Below, in pieces: positions 57,801 to 60,000 of a stretch of 60,000 bases of DNA; position 1 is the first letter of the stretch; the number at the start of each line of letters is the position of its first letter. The notes beneath the pieces were generated by a model. That model made no database searches and was not told the DNA's origin. It worked only from the letters and a program-made list of their open reading frames with translations. Made by a program: the position numbers and the translations under genes. The DNA lies in assembly GCF_910592395.1 (NCBI RefSeq), contig NC_088319.1, positions 14,758,001 to 14,818,000 on the forward strand, read 5' to 3'. This DNA comes from Lineus longissimus. Taxonomy: Eukaryota; Nemertea; Pilidiophora; Heteronemertea; Lineidae.

Positions 57801-60000
57801 CTACATGTGTGCCGTGGCCGTTCACTACTCTAAAACTGATTAATAGAAACGACCCGATTAAAAAAAACAAATTCGTTTACGCTCTGGGGCTATTGCACTT
57901 GCGTGAGGTACCTTATTGTCACGCGTGTGAAAAGAGTTGCTCGAGGTTTTGAAAACAATGCAACCCATTATAAACGGCTGCTGCCTGGTGATACACTTGC
58001 TATTGTACTTTCCAGACAGCTTAGTTTCATAATTTCGTAATTGCCATGGCTTTGTTAGTTTGTTATATTTCAAGTCTACGCCGAGATGGGCTGTTGGGTA
58101 TGTTGGGTTAGGAAAACAAACCTATTTGCGACTACGCTTGTGTTGCCAGTCCGTCTGGCTGTGAGAAACGGGTTGCAAAGAGGATCTGCTATACTGTACA
58201 TGACATCCAGCGACCAAACCCAAGAAAAATCCACGCGAGCGCGTGCATTTGCGATTACTCAGATTCAGGAAGAGACACTACAACATTGTATGACGATAGA
58301 CCTGCTGGCAGCAACCCCCCCCCCCCCCCATGGAACCAATTGTATCTTTGATCTGACAGCAACCTTTGATCCGAGCATCACAATACCCAAGGCGACCGCA
58401 CTCTCTCTGCAGTCATTGGCTCGGTTTGTGAAAGTAAACGCTAAAAGTCTGTGAGCAGTAACCGCTAATGTTCGCTCCAACTCAGTGTTGTCAACGTGTT
58501 ACTTCCATCATGACGACCGTAACCACTAAGCCGAGTCAAGGACAACATTTGAAGAAAAACAATCATCCTCAAGGCAGTCATCTTTGAAAGACCTATGACT
58601 ATATAGCCCCTCCATCCCCAACACCTTCACACGCACAACTGCGGCACACCAAGGAGTGTGTGGCCAAAACGGTGAATACGAAGTAGTAGTGGATAAAATC
58701 CAAGATGGCCCAGATGTTAATCCCACTACTCCCAATCTTCCTATCAGCTACCATCAATGAGGCAATGAACACCATCAGCATGCTCTGGCTCCGCCGAAAG
58801 ATGCATGTGTTAGCGTTAGCAATGCAAATGCAATCAACAAGCAGTCAACACAACCTGTAGCTCCCGGATACCCAAGAAGAAAATGCATTTGTAAGCGTTA
58901 ACACCAATAATCGCCTCGGAAATCACAACCTCTGCAAATCACAGACGATCATTACCGCTACCTCTAATCTTAACGACAACTTGTGCTCACCGTGATGAAA
59001 GATTGCCTTTCCTTTGAGCAATTTCTGCCGAGAACTGCTCTTCCTCTCCATGAGATATCGCTGCCGCTAAGTCTCTACCACAGGCAAAGGAAGCGATGAG
59101 ATTTACAACCTCTATTTTACTTTGAACTTAACGACTTTGAATGAAGTTTAGTGCCATGATTTTATAAGGCGGATTTATCTTTAGTATCATTGAAGACTTT
59201 CAATGAGGTTGCGCAGCCGTTTAGCAGAGCTTTTTATCTTTAGTTTAAAAGCTGTCGTTGCAAAATATGGAGTTTGGTTTGTGTGTACAATCATAATCTC
59301 ATCGTAGCCTTCCTGCAGTTGTTTACATCCTTGACGAAACCAACCCGGAAACCCCTAACCCTCTCGAACACGCGTTGCTCAAGAGAATTCCTTTGGTTGA
59401 AAACAACGGACAGCTTTTAACCACATTTCTAACTTGTTGAGGTGGATCGCGTAATGCAGTCGCCTTGGGTATTATGTGATGCTCTCAAATGAACACATGT
59501 ACTCAGGATGAGATTTATCGCAGGGCCCCTACTTTTCAACCGATGGTAACTTCCAAACCTCGCAACACGCGTTTCTTAAGAGAACGCAGTCATTTCTAAC
59601 TTGTTGAGCTGCATCGCGTAATGCAGTACAATCGCCTTGGGTATAATGTGATCCTGGATCAAAGGGACTGACATCAGCGTACTTAGATCAAAGATGCAAT
59701 TGATTCCACGCCAGATTTGCTGCCAGTAGGTCTATCATATTACAATAGTGCAGATGCAACTTTCTCTAATCCTATTGTCGCCTGGCAACAAAATCAGGGA
59801 GGGATTACGGGTCAGTGAAGGGATGGCTTTGATCACTGAAAGCAACAAGAGGGATTGGTAAGGCGACTTTCGTGCATCGAGGGTTTTTCCTCCATAGTAG
59901 TACAGCATTGCCATCAGCAGCATTAAATGGATAAATGGATACTTTTCAATGAATGTGTCATCTATAATAATGTCTTGCCAGTGTTCGTTGTCAGATAAAG
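54834..60000. other. Host DNA right of the Polinton
   Basis: No supported gene. A C-homopolymer (about 58315-58329) and a degraded CAGGGCCGTAGG-type MITE end near 57340-57400 are present. The frames 55149-55334 and 58086-58454 have no recognisable domain. Confidence 0.45.
59345..59655. repeat. Imperfect tandem duplication
   Basis: AACACGCGTTGCTCAAGAGAA (59367) and AACACGCGTTTCTTAAGAGAA (59564), then CATTTCTAACTTGTTGAG (59424 and 59591), GCATCGCGTAATGCAGT-type and CGCCTTGGGTAT phrases, recur in order. The second copy is about 30 bp shorter in its middle. Confidence 0.7.

Noticed and set aside
54834-60000. A CRISPR array or prokaryotic operon anywhere in the window
   Set aside because: No regularly spaced identical repeats with unique spacers; spliced exons, MITEs and SINE-like heads show eukaryotic DNA.

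Overview
This is eukaryotic genomic DNA: AT-rich, with spliceable genes, MITE-like hairpins, minisatellites and tRNA-derived repeats. Frequent TACATGTA-type motifs and an intact Polinton suggest a marine invertebrate, possibly a lophotrochozoan; I cannot name the species. Most of 1-37478 and 54829-60000 is gene-poor host DNA. The one clear host gene is a single-exon, secreted and probably GPI-anchored leucine-rich-repeat protein at 2635-3957 (minus). A possible receptor-PTP relic (4989-5285), a tRNA-Gly(TCC)-like gene (35318-35389), several tRNA-derived SINE heads, tandem duplications and foldback elements are scattered around it. A 3.1-kb non-autonomous DNA element with 21-bp-repeat inverted arms lies at 25086-28209.

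The centre of the window is a complete, apparently intact Polinton/Maverick (virus-like transposon) at 37479-54828, 17,350 bp. It has terminal inverted repeats of 2,678 bp that match with no net length change, and a 5-bp AGAAT direct repeat on each flank. All main genes read left to right: spliced protein-primed DNA polymerase B (38394-44963), a TATA-binding-protein homologue (45197-45718), retrovirus-type integrase with chromodomain (45719-46792), a small membrane protein (46776-47072), minor capsid/penton (46981-47757), a basic core-like protein (47754-48155), double-jelly-roll major capsid (48159-49502), adenain-type protease (49495-49938), FtsK/HerA packaging ATPase (50140-50766), and two conserved Polinton proteins (50904-51266, 51270-52019). 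Replication, integration, capsid maturation and packaging functions are all present without visible breaks, so the insertion is young and possibly autonomous.

The most unusual content is: (1) the TBP homologue, which keeps all four DNA-intercalating phenylalanines and the TFIIB-contacting stirrup and is not part of the Polinton gene set as I know it; (2) the polymerase gene's promoter and first eight exons, which lie inside the long TIR, so the right TIR carries a second, truncated copy ending in its own stop codon and AATAAA; (3) a tandemly duplicated polymerase exon, one copy ending early, giving two possible proteins (about 478 and 1,628 aa); (4) clustered CRE/ATF sites with a kappaB-type site at both extreme ends; and (5) TATAAAAG boxes at almost the same distance (64-65 nt) before the integrase and ATPase start codons. 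Together these suggest an element that supplies part of its own promoter-recognition machinery.
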